A stretch of DNA of 64,000 nucleotides, taken from Dactylosporangium fulvum (lineage in GTDB: Bacteria > Actinomycetota > Actinomycetes > Mycobacteriales > Micromonosporaceae). Position numbers and translations under genes: made by a program. The notes beneath the pieces are model-generated. The model did no database searches. It was not told the origin of the DNA and saw nothing but the letters and a program-made list of their open reading frames with translations. Where the stretch lies: assembly GCF_025137375.1 (NCBI RefSeq), contig NZ_CP073720.1, forward strand, positions 5,170,501-5,234,500, given 5' to 3'. This document shows positions 34,189 through 43,327 of this stretch, in pieces. Each line of letters begins with the position of its first letter. Position 1 is the first letter of the stretch.

Positions 34189-34920
34189 TCAACCGGCCCG
34201 GTCCGGGACCGGCCCGAGGATCGCCGCGAACCGCTCCTCGGCCAGGTCGAGCTGGTGGAAGATGTGCTGCTTCACCAGCCGGGACAGCGGTGTGTCCGGC
34301 CGGCCGACGAGCTCCCGAAATACCGGGACCAGCGGCCGGTACTTCGCCGCCGACGTCGCCACCTTCGGCCCGGTGGTGTGGATGACGCCGACGCCGTTGT
34401 CGGTGAAGTCGGAGACCTTGATGACCCGCGCCCACGGCTCCCGGTCGAGGCTCTCCTGCACGTGTTCGCGGTACTGCGCGTTCTTGTCCCGGCCGGGGTC
34501 GTACTCCGGGTTGGTCACCGCCTCGACGAGCCGGGCGGTGCGGGCGCCGAACCGGGTGGCCAGGACGGCGACGGCCGCGCCGGCGGGGGCGCCCGGCCGG
34601 CCCGCCAGCTCCTCCGGGTGGTCCTCCACCGAGTCGTGCAGCAGCCCGGCGGCGATGACGTCGACGTCGTCGACCTCGTAGTGGTGCATGATGCGGATCG
34701 CGACCCGCAGCAGGTGGTTGAGGTACGGCTCGCGGACCCGCCGGTCGTCGCGGTGCAGGTCGGCCGCGAGCGTGAACGCGTCGCCGAGGCGCTGCCGGGA
34801 CGCCTCGTCGAAGCGCTGGATCTCCAGGCGGAACCGTTCGCGGAGCCCGGCCTCCCCGTAGATCTCCGTGATCGCGTGCATCGGCATCGTGGCGAGGTAC
34901 GACGGGAAATCCATCATCAA
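34189..34920 (-). CDS. HD-domain hydrolase, RelA/SpoT-like
   Basis: A 243-residue metal-dependent phosphohydrolase of the HD superfamily. The metal motif is present as NHLLRVAIRIMHH and AAGLLHDSVEDHPEEL, in the arrangement of the (p)ppGpp hydrolase half of RelA/SpoT; a further conserved helix is VIKVSDFTDNGVGV. No synthetase or TGS domain is present, so if it acts on an alarmone it can only degrade it. There are three consecutive possible ATG starts (34920, 34917, 34914); the first is used. Confidence 0.8.
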   Translation of the reverse strand: MMMDFPSYLATMPMHAITEIYGEAGLRERFRLEIQRFDEASRQRLGDAFTLAADLHRDDRRVREPYLNHLLRVAIRIMHHYEVDDVDVIAAGLLHDSVEDHPEELAGRPGAPAGAAVAVLATRFGARTARLVEAVTNPEYDPGRDKNAQYREHVQESLDREPWARVIKVSDFTDNGVGVIHTTGPKVATSAAKYRPLVPVFRELVGRPDTPLSRLVKQHIFHQLDLAEERFAAILGPVPDRAG

Positions 34921-35027
34921 CGTATAGCGGATCTCCGCAAGGCGAAGCGTTGCAGGCCGACCGTCGCGGCCTGCAACGGCTCTGTGTCAATCAGTCATCG
35001 GCGTCACGGCCGAAGCGGAGCGCCGCC

Positions 35028-36098
35028 TCATGACAGGGCAACCGGGGCGCCGAGCTTGGAGAGCGAGCTCGCGGCTTTGGTGGTGCCCCAGTCCAGAACT
35101 CGGCCGGTGTTCGCCTCGACGACCGCGATCAGCTTCGTTCCGGTGACCGACGTCGTGCCCTGCAGCGCGCGCCGTGAGAAGGTGCCGTCGACCTCGACGA
35201 CGTAGACCGGCTCGTCCGTGTCCACCTCGGCGGACATGACCGAGCGGGCTGCCTCCCGGCGGGTGCTTTGGACAAAACGCATCGCACCTGGTGCGGCGTC
35301 ACCGGCGACCCCGGCAAGGCGTCGAGCGACAGCCGGAAGCGCTTCCCGGGCGGTGCCAGGCAGTGACGCGTCCGTCTCAGTCGCGGAACTGGGCGGAGGA
35401 CCGCCGCATGCCCACCGTGGTGTCCAGGCGGCGACGGAGCCGGATCCGACGCTGGCGTTCAGGACGAGTGGGTCGCCTTCGATCGAGCGGTTCGGTGAGA
35501 CAGTCCCCCAGATGCCTTGAACACGGTCCCGGTACATCCAGTTACGCGCAGAACCGTCCAGCGCGACGCGATCTGTCGTCGCCTCGGCGCCGATGGACGC
35601 CACACCCGGGTATGCGCCGACGGAGGACCCGCCCACACGCCGGCCGCCGTTGTAGACGCCCCACCAGCCGTTTCCCTCCCAGTAGAAGCTGACGTTCGTC
35701 CACGTCCGAACGTACGCCGGGCCGATGTAGTGCTCGTAGTAGGCGGCACCGACGTTGTCGGCCCAGAACCAGATGAAACCCTGCTCCTTGCCCGGGCTGT
35801 AGGTCAACGTTCCTGCCGTCATGCCGATTTCGACCCACGCGGGTATCGACGTGTTGACCTGTGTCCGGAGCCACATCTCCAGGTTGATGAAGTCCCGGCG
35901 GCGATCTTCGACGTGCAGGCAGTTGACGTAGAGGTCGGCGCCGATCGCATGCAGGTTGTCGTACTGATTGAGCACGCCTCGGGCGTAGCAGCGGCTGGAC
36001 CCGTCGTGTCTCGGGCAGCCACTGCCGGCCGACGCCGGACCCGCGGAGACCAGCAGTACGGGAATCGTGGTCGCCAAGAGGGCAACCAGCTGCAGCAT
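35028..36098 (-). CDS. Secreted protein of unknown function
   Basis: A 356-residue exported protein: signal peptide (MLQLVALLATTIPVLLVSAG), Cys-rich start (GCPRHDGSSRCYARGVLNQY), then a beta-rich domain with many aromatic residues (FIWFWADNVGAAYYEHY, FYWEGNGWWGVYNGGRRVGG). The C-terminal third is a different region (SAEVDTDEPVYVVEVDGTFS). The ATG at 36098 is chosen because GGAGGACAGCC precedes it; the frame is open further upstream. Codon use is clearly less GC-rich than in flanking genes and matches the divergent SARP gene, so the two may have arrived together. Confidence 0.65.
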   Translation of the reverse strand: MLQLVALLATTIPVLLVSAGPASAGSGCPRHDGSSRCYARGVLNQYDNLHAIGADLYVNCLHVEDRRRDFINLEMWLRTQVNTSIPAWVEIGMTAGTLTYSPGKEQGFIWFWADNVGAAYYEHYIGPAYVRTWTNVSFYWEGNGWWGVYNGGRRVGGSSVGAYPGVASIGAEATTDRVALDGSARNWMYRDRVQGIWGTVSPNRSIEGDPLVLNASVGSGSVAAWTPRWACGGPPPSSATETDASLPGTAREALPAVARRLAGVAGDAAPGAMRFVQSTRREAARSVMSAEVDTDEPVYVVEVDGTFSRRALQGTTSVTGTKLIAVVEANTGRVLDWGTTKAASSLSKLGAPVALS

Positions 36099-36410
36099 GG
36101 CTGTCCTCCGGAAGGCGGCCAGTCGCCGTGTCGTCAGCCGTCCACGCCCGCGTCGGGCAAATAGCCGGCTCGCCGAGCAGCGTCCGCGGCCTTTTGATGC
36201 CGAACCGTCACTTCGACGTCGCACGTCTGTCCGGTCCTCCTCGTTCGTGTCCATGGTCGACAGGATCGATCCACGACCCTTCGGAATTCCTTCACCGGCC
36301 ATGCATCAGCAGGTCGAGCCCGCGTCAACCACGTGTGCGGCGTATGTGCCGACGGTCTCGCCCCGGCTGATGAGATCGACCTCGACGGCATCGAGAGTGA
36401 GGATGCACCG
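36099..36410. promoter_or_regulatory. Divergent promoter region, secreted protein / SARP gene
   Basis: A 312-base region between divergent genes, less GC-rich than the rest of the window. No gene is supported here. Promoters for both genes must lie in it, but no clear -35/-10 pair or SARP-type direct heptamer repeats could be assigned by eye. Confidence 0.4.
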
Positions 36411-38210
36411 ATGGTCGGTTTCGACGACGCGATCGCTCATGAAGTGCAAAAGATGGATGTGTGCGTCCTCGGCAAGCTGGAAGTCGCTTCCGGCGGACGA
36501 ATGGTCCATCTCGGCCATCCTCGGCAGCAGGTCGTCATCGCGGCGTTGGCCGCGAACGCCAATTCGTTCGTCTCCGTCGACGAACTCATCGAGCGCGTCT
36601 GGTGGGAATCTCGACCACAACGTCCGCGTGACGCCCTCCACTCATACATCAGTCGGCTCAGGCGTCTGCTGCGCGCAGCAGACGCCGTCACGGTGGATCA
36701 CCAACCGGGCGGATACCGGCTGACCGTTGCGGCGGCTCATTTCGATCTTGCCCGGTTCCGCCGCAACGCGAACCACGCCCGCACCGTCAGCGACGGCGAA
36801 AGCCTGCGTCTGTTCGACCTGGCGCTGGACGAATGGCGCGGTGAGGCGTTCGCCGGCATCGACGCGCCCTGGTTGGACGTCCTGAGGGGGCAGTTGGCCG
36901 AGGAACGTCTGGGCGTGTTCCTCGACCGCAACGAAAGCGCGCTGCGTTTGGGCCGGCACGCCAATCTGCTCCCACAGCTCATTGGATACGCCGAGCGGTA
37001 CCCGTTCGACGAGCGGGTGGCCGGGCAGCTGCTCATGGTGCTCTACCGGGCCGGCCGGCAGTCCGAAGCGCTGAATCGGTACGAGAAGCTACGTCGAGCG
37101 CTCGTCAAAGAACTCGGCACCGACCCGGGCCCGTCACTTCAGGAGCTGTACAAGCGCATACTTTCCGCCGATCCGTTGCTGTTCGGCCGTGCGACCATCC
37201 CCAAGGCGACCGTCCGCCAACTGCCGACGGCGCCGGCGGTGTTCGTCGGACGCGCGAAACCTCTCGAGCAACTCACGCGCGTCCTACTGGATTCCGGGGT
37301 GGCCGGCAGTTGCCCAATCGTGGTGATCACCGGGCCCGCGGGCATCGGCAAGACCTGGCTGGGGCTGCGATGGGCCCATGACAACCTTGACCGGTTCCCA
37401 GATGGACAGATGTTCCTTGATCTACGCGGTTCGAACCCTGCCGGCCCACCGATCACGCCCGAACTCGGGTTGAAGGCGTTGCTCAGCAGTCTGGGAGTTC
37501 CGCAAGACGCTCGCGCGCCGGACCTTGCGGCGCAAGCCGCACACTATCGCTCCGCTCTGGCAGGTCAGCGCGTGCTGCTCGTGCTGGACGACGTCGGAAG
37601 CGTCGACCAGGTGCGGCCTCTGTTGCCGGGCTCCGACGGCTGCGCCGTCGTCGTCACGAGCCGGGCCGGACTTCACGAACTGTCGGTACACGAAGGGGCG
37701 CAGCCGGTCCGTCTGTCCGGCATGCCGCACGAGGAGGCGATTGCTCTTTTCGCCAAACGCCTGGGCGGTGACACGGTCGCTGAGGCGACGCCGTGGGTCG
37801 AGCGTGTCGTCACCGACTCCCTCGGTGTGCCCCTGCTCCTGGCCCAGGCCGCCGTGCGGGCCTTCACGTTGCGAGCGTCACTCGCCGAGAACCGCAGCAA
37901 GAACAGCCGCCCCTCGCCGCTCGCCGACCTGCTCGGCCGCACCCGCGGCGCCCTGTCCGCGCGGCTCGCCCCGATCGAGCGGGCCGGCCGGAGCGCCCGC
38001 CGGCAGCTCGGGCCCGACCGGCGCCGGGTGGAGGTGCGCCTCACGGCGGAGGGCAGCGCGGCCTTCGAGCGGCACGCGAGCGTCAAGGGGCGCGGTGCGA
38101 CGGCGCTGCTGTCGGTCCTGACCGCCGAAGAACGGCAGACCCTGGCGGACCTGCTGCGCAAGCTCGTGGTCGCGGCCGAGTCGGGCGACGGGACGGCCAC
38201 CGGCGGGTAG
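36411..38210 (+). CDS. SARP-NTPase regulator fused in frame to a MarR C-terminus
   Basis: A 599-residue chimera. Residues about 10-105 are an OmpR-like DNA-binding domain (VCVLGKLEVASGGRMVHLGH, DALHSYISRLRRLLRA). Residues about 110-260 are a bacterial transcriptional activator domain (FDLARFRRNANHAR, AGRQSEALNRYEKLRRAL). From about 275 an NB-ARC/STAND NTPase begins, with P-loop VITGPAGIGKTW and Walker B VLLVLDDVGSVDQV. At about residue 498 the sequence changes to the wing and last helices of a MarR regulator (RRRVEVRLTAEGSAAFERHA, LTAEERQTLADLLRKLV), with a sharp rise in GC. The STAND arm and sensor repeats are lost, so control of this activator is probably abnormal. The start could be 36453 instead. 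Confidence 0.82.
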   Translation: MVGFDDAIAHEVQKMDVCVLGKLEVASGGRMVHLGHPRQQVVIAALAANANSFVSVDELIERVWWESRPQRPRDALHSYISRLRRLLRAADAVTVDHQPGGYRLTVAAAHFDLARFRRNANHARTVSDGESLRLFDLALDEWRGEAFAGIDAPWLDVLRGQLAEERLGVFLDRNESALRLGRHANLLPQLIGYAERYPFDERVAGQLLMVLYRAGRQSEALNRYEKLRRALVKELGTDPGPSLQELYKRILSADPLLFGRATIPKATVRQLPTAPAVFVGRAKPLEQLTRVLLDSGVAGSCPIVVITGPAGIGKTWLGLRWAHDNLDRFPDGQMFLDLRGSNPAGPPITPELGLKALLSSLGVPQDARAPDLAAQAAHYRSALAGQRVLLVLDDVGSVDQVRPLLPGSDGCAVVVTSRAGLHELSVHEGAQPVRLSGMPHEEAIALFAKRLGGDTVAEATPWVERVVTDSLGVPLLLAQAAVRAFTLRASLAENRSKNSRPSPLADLLGRTRGALSARLAPIERAGRSARRQLGPDRRRVEVRLTAEGSAAFERHASVKGRGATALLSVLTAEERQTLADLLRKLVVAAESGDGTATGG

Positions 38211-38265
38211 GCGGTCACCCCGCCGGTGCGGGGTGGCCGGCCTCCGCCGTGGCGACGATGGGCAC

Positions 38266-39018
38266 ATGACGACTGCGCAGCGGGCACCACGGACGGTGAT
38301 CGTCACGGGCGCCAGCCGTGGCATCGGCGCGGCGATCGCCCGGCGGATGGCCGACGACGGCTACGCGGTGATCGTCAACTACGCCGTGGACGCCGGCGGC
38401 GCGGAGTCGGTCGCGTCCGCGATCAAGGCGTCCGGCGGGCGGGCCGTCACCGTGCGCGCCGACGTCGCCTCGCCCGACGAGGTGGCGGAGCTGTTCCGCC
38501 GCGCCCGGGACGAGCTCGGGCCGCTCGCCGCGCTGGTCAACAACGCCGGCACGGCCGGCGCCGAGGCACGGGTCGAGGACCGGGACGCCAACGAGCTCAC
38601 CCACCTGATGCAGACCAACGTCGTCGGCCCGGTGCTGTGCGCCAAACATGCGATCGAGGCGATGTCGACGCACCGCGGCGGCGACGGTGGCTGCATCGTC
38701 AACATCGCCTCGATCGCGGCGCGCACGGGCGGCCTGCCCGGCCTGGTCCCGTACGCGGCGACGAAGGGCGCCCTGGTCACCCTGACGAAGGGCCTCGCCA
38801 ACGAGGTCGCCGACGACGGCATCCGGGTCAACAGCGTCTCGCCCGGCCTGGTCGAAACCGAGATGGCACACCGGCCGGGTGCGGAGGCGGCCGTGGAGGC
38901 GACCCCGCTGGGCCGGATGGGCCGCCCCGAGGAGGTCGCGGCCGCCGTGTCGTGGCTGGTCTCGCCGGCCGCCTCGTACATCACCGGCAGCGACATCACG
39001 GTCTCCGGCGGCCGCTGA
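38266..39018 (+). CDS. Short-chain dehydrogenase/reductase, FabG-like
   Basis: A 250-residue classical SDR: cofactor motif TGASRGIGAAIARRM, NNAG motif, catalytic Ser in IASIAARTGG, YAATKGALVTLTKGL (Tyr-X-X-X-Lys) and the C-terminal substrate loop VSPGLVETEM with SYITGSDITVSGGR. The acidic residue needed to reject NADP is absent after strand 2, so NADPH is likely. The substrate is unknown. The stop overlaps the next gene (TGATG). Confidence 0.92.
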   Translation: MTTAQRAPRTVIVTGASRGIGAAIARRMADDGYAVIVNYAVDAGGAESVASAIKASGGRAVTVRADVASPDEVAELFRRARDELGPLAALVNNAGTAGAEARVEDRDANELTHLMQTNVVGPVLCAKHAIEAMSTHRGGDGGCIVNIASIAARTGGLPGLVPYAATKGALVTLTKGLANEVADDGIRVNSVSPGLVETEMAHRPGAEAAVEATPLGRMGRPEEVAAAVSWLVSPAASYITGSDITVSGGR

Positions 39019-39545
39019 TGCGCACGCCGCCGGTGACCGTCGCCACGCACGAGGTGCACCGCCTCACCGTCGACATCGACGCGTCGTACGACGACTTCCG
39101 CGCCCGCTACGAGGAGGCGGTCCCGCCGCTGGACGAGCGTGTTGTCCAGCTCATCCAGCAGGGCGCCGGCTGGTCCACCGTCAGCGAGGCGACCCGTGCG
39201 AACGCGCCGTACGGCTTCGTCCGGTACTGGCGGATGGACGTGAGCCCGCTGATGCGGCTGGCCGGCCACGACGTGCCCGGCACGGAGTACCTGATGGGCA
39301 ACCACCTGATCGCCGAACGGATGTACGCCGAGGAACCGGCGATCCTGCTCCACGCCCCGCTGCGCGCCGCGATCCACGGGACGGCGGGCGGCGCGGCCCG
39401 CTTTGTCATCGACCAGCCGAGCACGATGTTCGCCAGTTTCGGCAAGCCCACCGTCACCGAGTGCGGCAGGACCCTGGACCGCAACCTCGCCGTCCTGCTG
39501 AACCACCTCGGCGCCCCGGTCCCCGCCCCGCTCACCGCCTCGTGA
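39018..39545 (+). CDS. DUF302-like protein
   Basis: A 175-residue soluble protein with the DUF302-type alpha/beta core (VHRLTVDIDASYDDFRARYE, YLMGNHLIAERMYAEEPAIL, RAAIHGTAGGAARFVIDQPS). It is coupled to the SDR gene by overlapping stop and start. The family is often linked to redox or stress functions but has no defined reaction. Confidence 0.72.
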   Translation: MRTPPVTVATHEVHRLTVDIDASYDDFRARYEEAVPPLDERVVQLIQQGAGWSTVSEATRANAPYGFVRYWRMDVSPLMRLAGHDVPGTEYLMGNHLIAERMYAEEPAILLHAPLRAAIHGTAGGAARFVIDQPSTMFASFGKPTVTECGRTLDRNLAVLLNHLGAPVPAPLTAS

Positions 39546-39563
39546 CGCCGCGGGCCGCCGGGA

Positions 39564-39974
39564 TCAGCCCTTCGCCTGCTGGTTGAACCGCAGCATGTTG
39601 CCGGCCGGGTCGCGGAACGCGCAGTCCCGCACCCCGTACGGCTGGTCCATCGGCTCCTGGAGCACCTCGGCCCCGCTCGCCGCCACCTTCTCGAACAGCG
39701 CGTCCACGTCGTCGGCCTCGAAGACCAGGCCGCCCAGCGACCCCTTCGCGAGCAGCGCCTTGACCGTCTGTGCGTCCTCCGGCGACCGGCCCACGCCGGC
39801 GGACTGCAGGACGATGCCGAGCTCGGGCTGGGCCTTCGGGCCCACCGTCAGCCAGCGCGCGGACTCCATCGCGACGTCCTGGCGCACCTCGAGGCCCAGC
39901 GTGTCGCGGTAGAACGCGAGCGCCGCCTCGTGGTCGTCGACCTCCAGGAAGGTGTAATGCAGTGTCAGCTCCAT
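39564..39974 (-). CDS. VOC-superfamily (glyoxalase-like) protein
   Basis: A 136-residue VOC protein: LHYTFLEVDDHEAALAFYRD, TLGLEVRQDV and the C-terminal GVRDCAFRDPAGNMLRFNQQ, consistent with a paired beta-alpha-beta metal site. It lies 10 bases downstream of an AraC-type regulator on the same strand, a very common actinobacterial pairing. A role in resistance or detoxification is inferred only from family habits. Confidence 0.88.
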   Translation of the reverse strand: MELTLHYTFLEVDDHEAALAFYRDTLGLEVRQDVAMESARWLTVGPKAQPELGIVLQSAGVGRSPEDAQTVKALLAKGSLGGLVFEADDVDALFEKVAASGAEVLQEPMDQPYGVRDCAFRDPAGNMLRFNQQAKG

Positions 39975-39984
39975 GCCTCGAAGG

Positions 39985-40404
39985 CTACGGGGCCGGGTTG
40001 ACCGGTGCTTCTTTATTCCTGCTCGGTCTGGTGACGAGCTTGACCCAGCACGCCGGGACGACCGCGAGCGCGCTGTGGTTGCGCGCGCGGTATGCACTCG
40101 GACTCTCCCCGACCAGCTCGGTGAACCGGGTGCTGAACGAGCCGAGCGAGGTGGCGCCGACCGCCATGCAGACCTCGGTGACGGACAGGTCGCCCCGGCG
40201 CAGCAGCGCCTTGGCGCGCTCGATCCGCCGGGTCATCAGGTAGGAATACGGGGTCTCGCCGTAGACCGTGCGGAACTGCCGGGCGAAGTGGGCCGGGGAC
40301 ATCAGCGCGGTGCGGGCCATCGCGGGCACGTCGAGCGGGCGCGCATACTCCCGGTCGATCAGGTCGCGGGCCCGGCGCAGGTGCTTGAGGTCCTCCGGGG
40401 TCAC
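39985..40404 (-). CDS. AraC-family transcriptional regulator
   Basis: A 139-residue regulator consisting essentially of the double helix-turn-helix (DREYARPLDVPAMARTALMS, HFARQFRTVYGETPYSYLMT, RGDLSVTEVCMAVGATSLGS, STRFTELVGESPSAYRARN). A separate ligand domain is absent. The GTG start at 40404 follows GGCGAG; the sequence upstream is not protein-like. It probably controls itself and the VOC gene. Confidence 0.88.
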   Translation of the reverse strand: MTPEDLKHLRRARDLIDREYARPLDVPAMARTALMSPAHFARQFRTVYGETPYSYLMTRRIERAKALLRRGDLSVTEVCMAVGATSLGSFSTRFTELVGESPSAYRARNHSALAVVPACWVKLVTRPSRNKEAPVNPAP

Positions 40405-40499
40405 CTCGCCAGCATCCCACACGGACCGTCGGCGCGACGATTCCGGCGACGCGGGGTGCACGCACAAGGTCCTCCGGAGACACTGAAGCCTCTGCGCTC

Positions 40500-40552
40500 C
40501 TGCAAGGGAAGTCAAGGACCTTGCAGAAAGTCGCCGGACGCCTTTCTGTAAG
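40500..40552. promoter_or_regulatory. Overlapping inverted repeats upstream of the AraC gene
   Basis: CTGCAAGG (40500-40507) pairs with CCTTGCAG (40519-40526), and CTTGCAGAAAG (40520-40530) pairs with CTTTCTGTAAG (40542-40552, one mismatch). They lie 95-150 bases upstream of the AraC start and just past the end of the GH13 gene. They could be AraC operators, maltose-regulator sites sharing the TGCAAG core, or alternative terminator hairpins. Confidence 0.5.
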
Positions 40553-40574
40553 GCCAGTTGACCAGCAGAAATGT

Positions 40575-42155
40575 CTAGGAAGTCCTGCCGTTTCTTGCAA
40601 TGATCCACACCGTGGCGTCGTTGGGAAGCATGTCCCCGTCGAGCGCCCCGCTGCCGAAGACCCACGCCTCCTCCCCGCGTTGATCTTGCAGTTGATCAAC
40701 GCGGGAGGTGGGGAGGGGGATCGGGGTGCCGGAGAGGTTCACGACGCAGCGCAGGCCGTCGCGCTCGAAGTCCAGGACGCCCGGCGGGCTCTCCCGCCAC
40801 CGCAGCGGGCCGGTGAACGTGCGGCGCAGGCGCAGTGCCTCGCGGTACAGCTCCAGGGTCGACGCGGGATCGCCCGCCTGCGTGTCGGCCGCGAGCGCGG
40901 ACCAGGCCGGCTGGGGCAGCCACGCCGCGCCGGTGGGGGAGAAGCCGAACGCCGGCGCCGCCGCCGACCACGGCAGCGGCACCCGGCAGCCGTCGCGGCC
41001 GGGGTCGGTGCCGCCGGAGCGGAACCAGACCGGGTCCTGGCGGGCCTCGGCGGGCAGGTCGAGCACCTCGGGCAGGCCGAGCTCCTCGCCCTGGTAGAGG
41101 TACACGGAGCCGGGCAGCGCCAGCATGAGCAGCGCCGCTGCGGTGGCCCGCTGCAGGGAGCCCAGGCGGGTCACGTGCCGCTGCACGTCGTGGTTGGACA
41201 GCACCCAGGTCGTCGGCGCGCCGACCGGGTCCGCGGCGTGGATGCACGCGTCGATGACCCGCCTGAGCTCGGCGGTGTCGTCCCACGGCGCCTGGAGGAA
41301 GTCGAAGTTGAACGCCTGGTGCAGCTCGTCGGGCGCCACGTACCGGGCCAGCCGCTGCGGCGTCGACGCCCACGCCTCGGCGACCGCCATGCGCTGCCCC
41401 GGGTACGAGTCGAGGATCTTGCGCCAGGCGCGGTAGATCTCGTGCACGCCGTCCTGGTCGAAGTACGGCAGCTCGTCCTTGCCCAGCAGGCCGATCTGGC
41501 CGGTCCGGCCGACCGGCGGGTACCCGGCGCGCTTGGCCATCCCGTGCGCCACGTCGATGCGGAAGCCGTCGACGCCGCGGTCGAGCCAGAACCGCAGTAC
41601 CGACTCGAACTCCACCCGGACGTCGGCGTTGTCCCAGTTGAGGTCGGGCTGGGCCGGGTCGAACAGGTGCAGGTACCACTCACCGTCGGGCACCTGGGTC
41701 CAGGCCGGGCCGCCGAAGACCGACTCCCAGTCGTTCGGCGGGCCGCCGTCCGCGGCCGGCGGGAGGAAGTGATACCGCTGGCGGGCCGGCGATCCTGGAA
41801 GATCTTGCAACGCTTCCACGAACCACGGGTGCTGCGCGGAGGTGTGGTTCGGCACCACGTCGATGATCACGCGGAGACCCAGTTCGTGGGCGCGGGCCAG
41901 CATCGCGTCGAAGTCGGCGAGGGTGCCGAGCGTCGGGTCGACGTCGCGGTAGTCGGACACGTCGTAACCGCCGTCGACCATGGGGGAGCGGAAGAACGGG
42001 GTCAGCCAGACCGCGTCGACGCCCAGGTCGCGCAGGTACGGCAGACGGTCGCGCAGCCCGGCCAGGTCGCCGATCCCGTCGCCGTTGGCGTCGGCGAAAC
42101 TGCGGACGTAGATCTCGTAGATGGCGGCGGTACGCCACCAGGGGGTTTCAGGCAC
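40575..42155 (-). CDS. GH13 alpha-glucosidase
   Basis: A 526-residue intracellular GH13 enzyme of the oligo-1,6-/alpha-glucosidase subgroup, releasing glucose from imported malto-oligosaccharides. (Beta/alpha)8 motifs: DVVPNHTS (region I), GFRIDVAHG with nucleophile D201, VAEAW with acid E260 and LSNHDVQRH with D323. The family's GDGIGDLAGL calcium site is at about 25-34. There is no signal peptide. The GTG at 42155 has GGAGGACAC upstream. It is transcribed in the same direction as the LacI gene just upstream and sits in the maltose locus. Confidence 0.93.
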   Translation of the reverse strand: MPETPWWRTAAIYEIYVRSFADANGDGIGDLAGLRDRLPYLRDLGVDAVWLTPFFRSPMVDGGYDVSDYRDVDPTLGTLADFDAMLARAHELGLRVIIDVVPNHTSAQHPWFVEALQDLPGSPARQRYHFLPPAADGGPPNDWESVFGGPAWTQVPDGEWYLHLFDPAQPDLNWDNADVRVEFESVLRFWLDRGVDGFRIDVAHGMAKRAGYPPVGRTGQIGLLGKDELPYFDQDGVHEIYRAWRKILDSYPGQRMAVAEAWASTPQRLARYVAPDELHQAFNFDFLQAPWDDTAELRRVIDACIHAADPVGAPTTWVLSNHDVQRHVTRLGSLQRATAAALLMLALPGSVYLYQGEELGLPEVLDLPAEARQDPVWFRSGGTDPGRDGCRVPLPWSAAAPAFGFSPTGAAWLPQPAWSALAADTQAGDPASTLELYREALRLRRTFTGPLRWRESPPGVLDFERDGLRCVVNLSGTPIPLPTSRVDQLQDQRGEEAWVFGSGALDGDMLPNDATVWIIARNGRTS

Positions 42156-42248
42156 AGCAGTGTCCTCCGATAAGGGGTATTTCGGATTTGTCGCTGCGGA
42201 CGGCGCGCCGGACCGCCACCCCGGGGGTGCCGACGAGTCGCAGCGGTG

Positions 42249-43265
42249 TCAGTCGCGCCTGGCGATGCCCGTCGAGCCGCGCACCACGAGCTCCGGCACG
42301 AAGAGGTACTCCGAGTGGGGGCTGGGCTGGCCGTTGATCGCGTCCACGAGCGACTGGGCCGCCGCGTTGGACATGGCCCGCACCGGCTGGCGCAGCGTCG
42401 TCAGCGGCGGGTCGGTGAACGCGATCAGCGGTGAGTCGTCGTAGCCGACGACCGACACGTCGCCCGGCACGGACAGGCCGCGCGCCCGGGCGGCCCGCAC
42501 CGCGCCGAGCGCCATCAGGTCGGAGCCGCAGACGAGGCCGGTGACGCCGCGTTCCAGCAGCCGGTCGGCGGCCGCGTGGCCGCCCTCGACCCCGAACAGC
42601 GACAGTTCGACCTGCTCCGGCAGGCCGTGCCGGCGCATCGCGGCCCGGTAACCGGCGAGCTTGCGCTGCACCGGCAGATACCGCTCCGGCCCGCTGATCA
42701 GGCCGATGCGGGTGTGCCCGAGCGAGGCGAGGTGGTCCACCGCGAGCTCGCTCGCCCGGGAGTCGTCGCAGGAGATGCCCGGCGCCTCGAGCCCGTCGAC
42801 GTAGCCCGTGACCAGCACGATCGGCAGCGGCCGGTCGATGAGCTTGCGGTAGCGGTCGTGGTCGGCGCTGGAGTCGGCGTGCAGGCCGGAGACGAAGATG
42901 ATGCCGGCCACCGAGCGGTCCAGCAGCATCTCCACGTATTCGTCCTCGGTGACGCCGCCGGGCGTCTGGGTGCACAGCACGGGCGTGTAGCCGTGCCGGG
43001 ACAGTGCCGACTCGATGACCTGCGCGAACAGCGGAAAGATCGGGTTCTCCAGCTCCGGCGTGACGAGGCCGACGAGGCCTGCGCTGCGTTTGCGGAGCCG
43101 TTCGGGGCGTTCGTAACCGAGCACGTCGAGTGCGGTGAGCACGGCGTGCCGGGTGTCCGCACTGACCCCGGGCCGGTCGTTGAGCACCCGCGAGACGGTC
43201 GCCTCGCTGACCTCCGCCTGTCGGGCGATGTCGGCGAGGCGTGCTCGTGGAGCGTCCATGGCCAT
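42249..43265 (-). CDS. malR: LacI-family regulator of the maltose locus
   Basis: A 338-residue repressor: helix-turn-helix LADIARQAEVSEATVSRVLN with the hinge helix, then a periplasmic-binding-protein-like sensor (GLVGLVTPELENPIFPLFAQ, GVTGLVCGSDLMALGAVRAA). Its position between an alpha-glucosidase gene and a divergent malE-malF-malG operon makes it the maltose/maltodextrin repressor, like actinomycete MalR. The start at 43265 (or 43259) matches the family; the longer open frame upstream is not protein-like. Confidence 0.9.
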   Translation of the reverse strand: MAMDAPRARLADIARQAEVSEATVSRVLNDRPGVSADTRHAVLTALDVLGYERPERLRKRSAGLVGLVTPELENPIFPLFAQVIESALSRHGYTPVLCTQTPGGVTEDEYVEMLLDRSVAGIIFVSGLHADSSADHDRYRKLIDRPLPIVLVTGYVDGLEAPGISCDDSRASELAVDHLASLGHTRIGLISGPERYLPVQRKLAGYRAAMRRHGLPEQVELSLFGVEGGHAAADRLLERGVTGLVCGSDLMALGAVRAARARGLSVPGDVSVVGYDDSPLIAFTDPPLTTLRQPVRAMSNAAAQSLVDAINGQPSPHSEYLFVPELVVRGSTGIARRD

Positions 43266-43296
43266 GCGACGACTGTAAGCGGCGAACGGCGGTTTT

Positions 43297-43327
43297 TGAA
43301 AGTGAGATGGAAGCTCTTTCATTCCAT
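43297..43327. promoter_or_regulatory. Likely LacI operator in lacI-malE intergenic region
   Basis: TGAAAG (43297-43302) pairs with CTTTCA (43316-43321), and the overlapping ATGGAA (43307-43312) pairs with TTCCAT (43322-43327). A further GCAA-GTTG-TTGC palindrome follows. The cluster sits between the divergent regulator and malE genes, where a LacI-type repressor would block both promoters. Confidence 0.55.
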
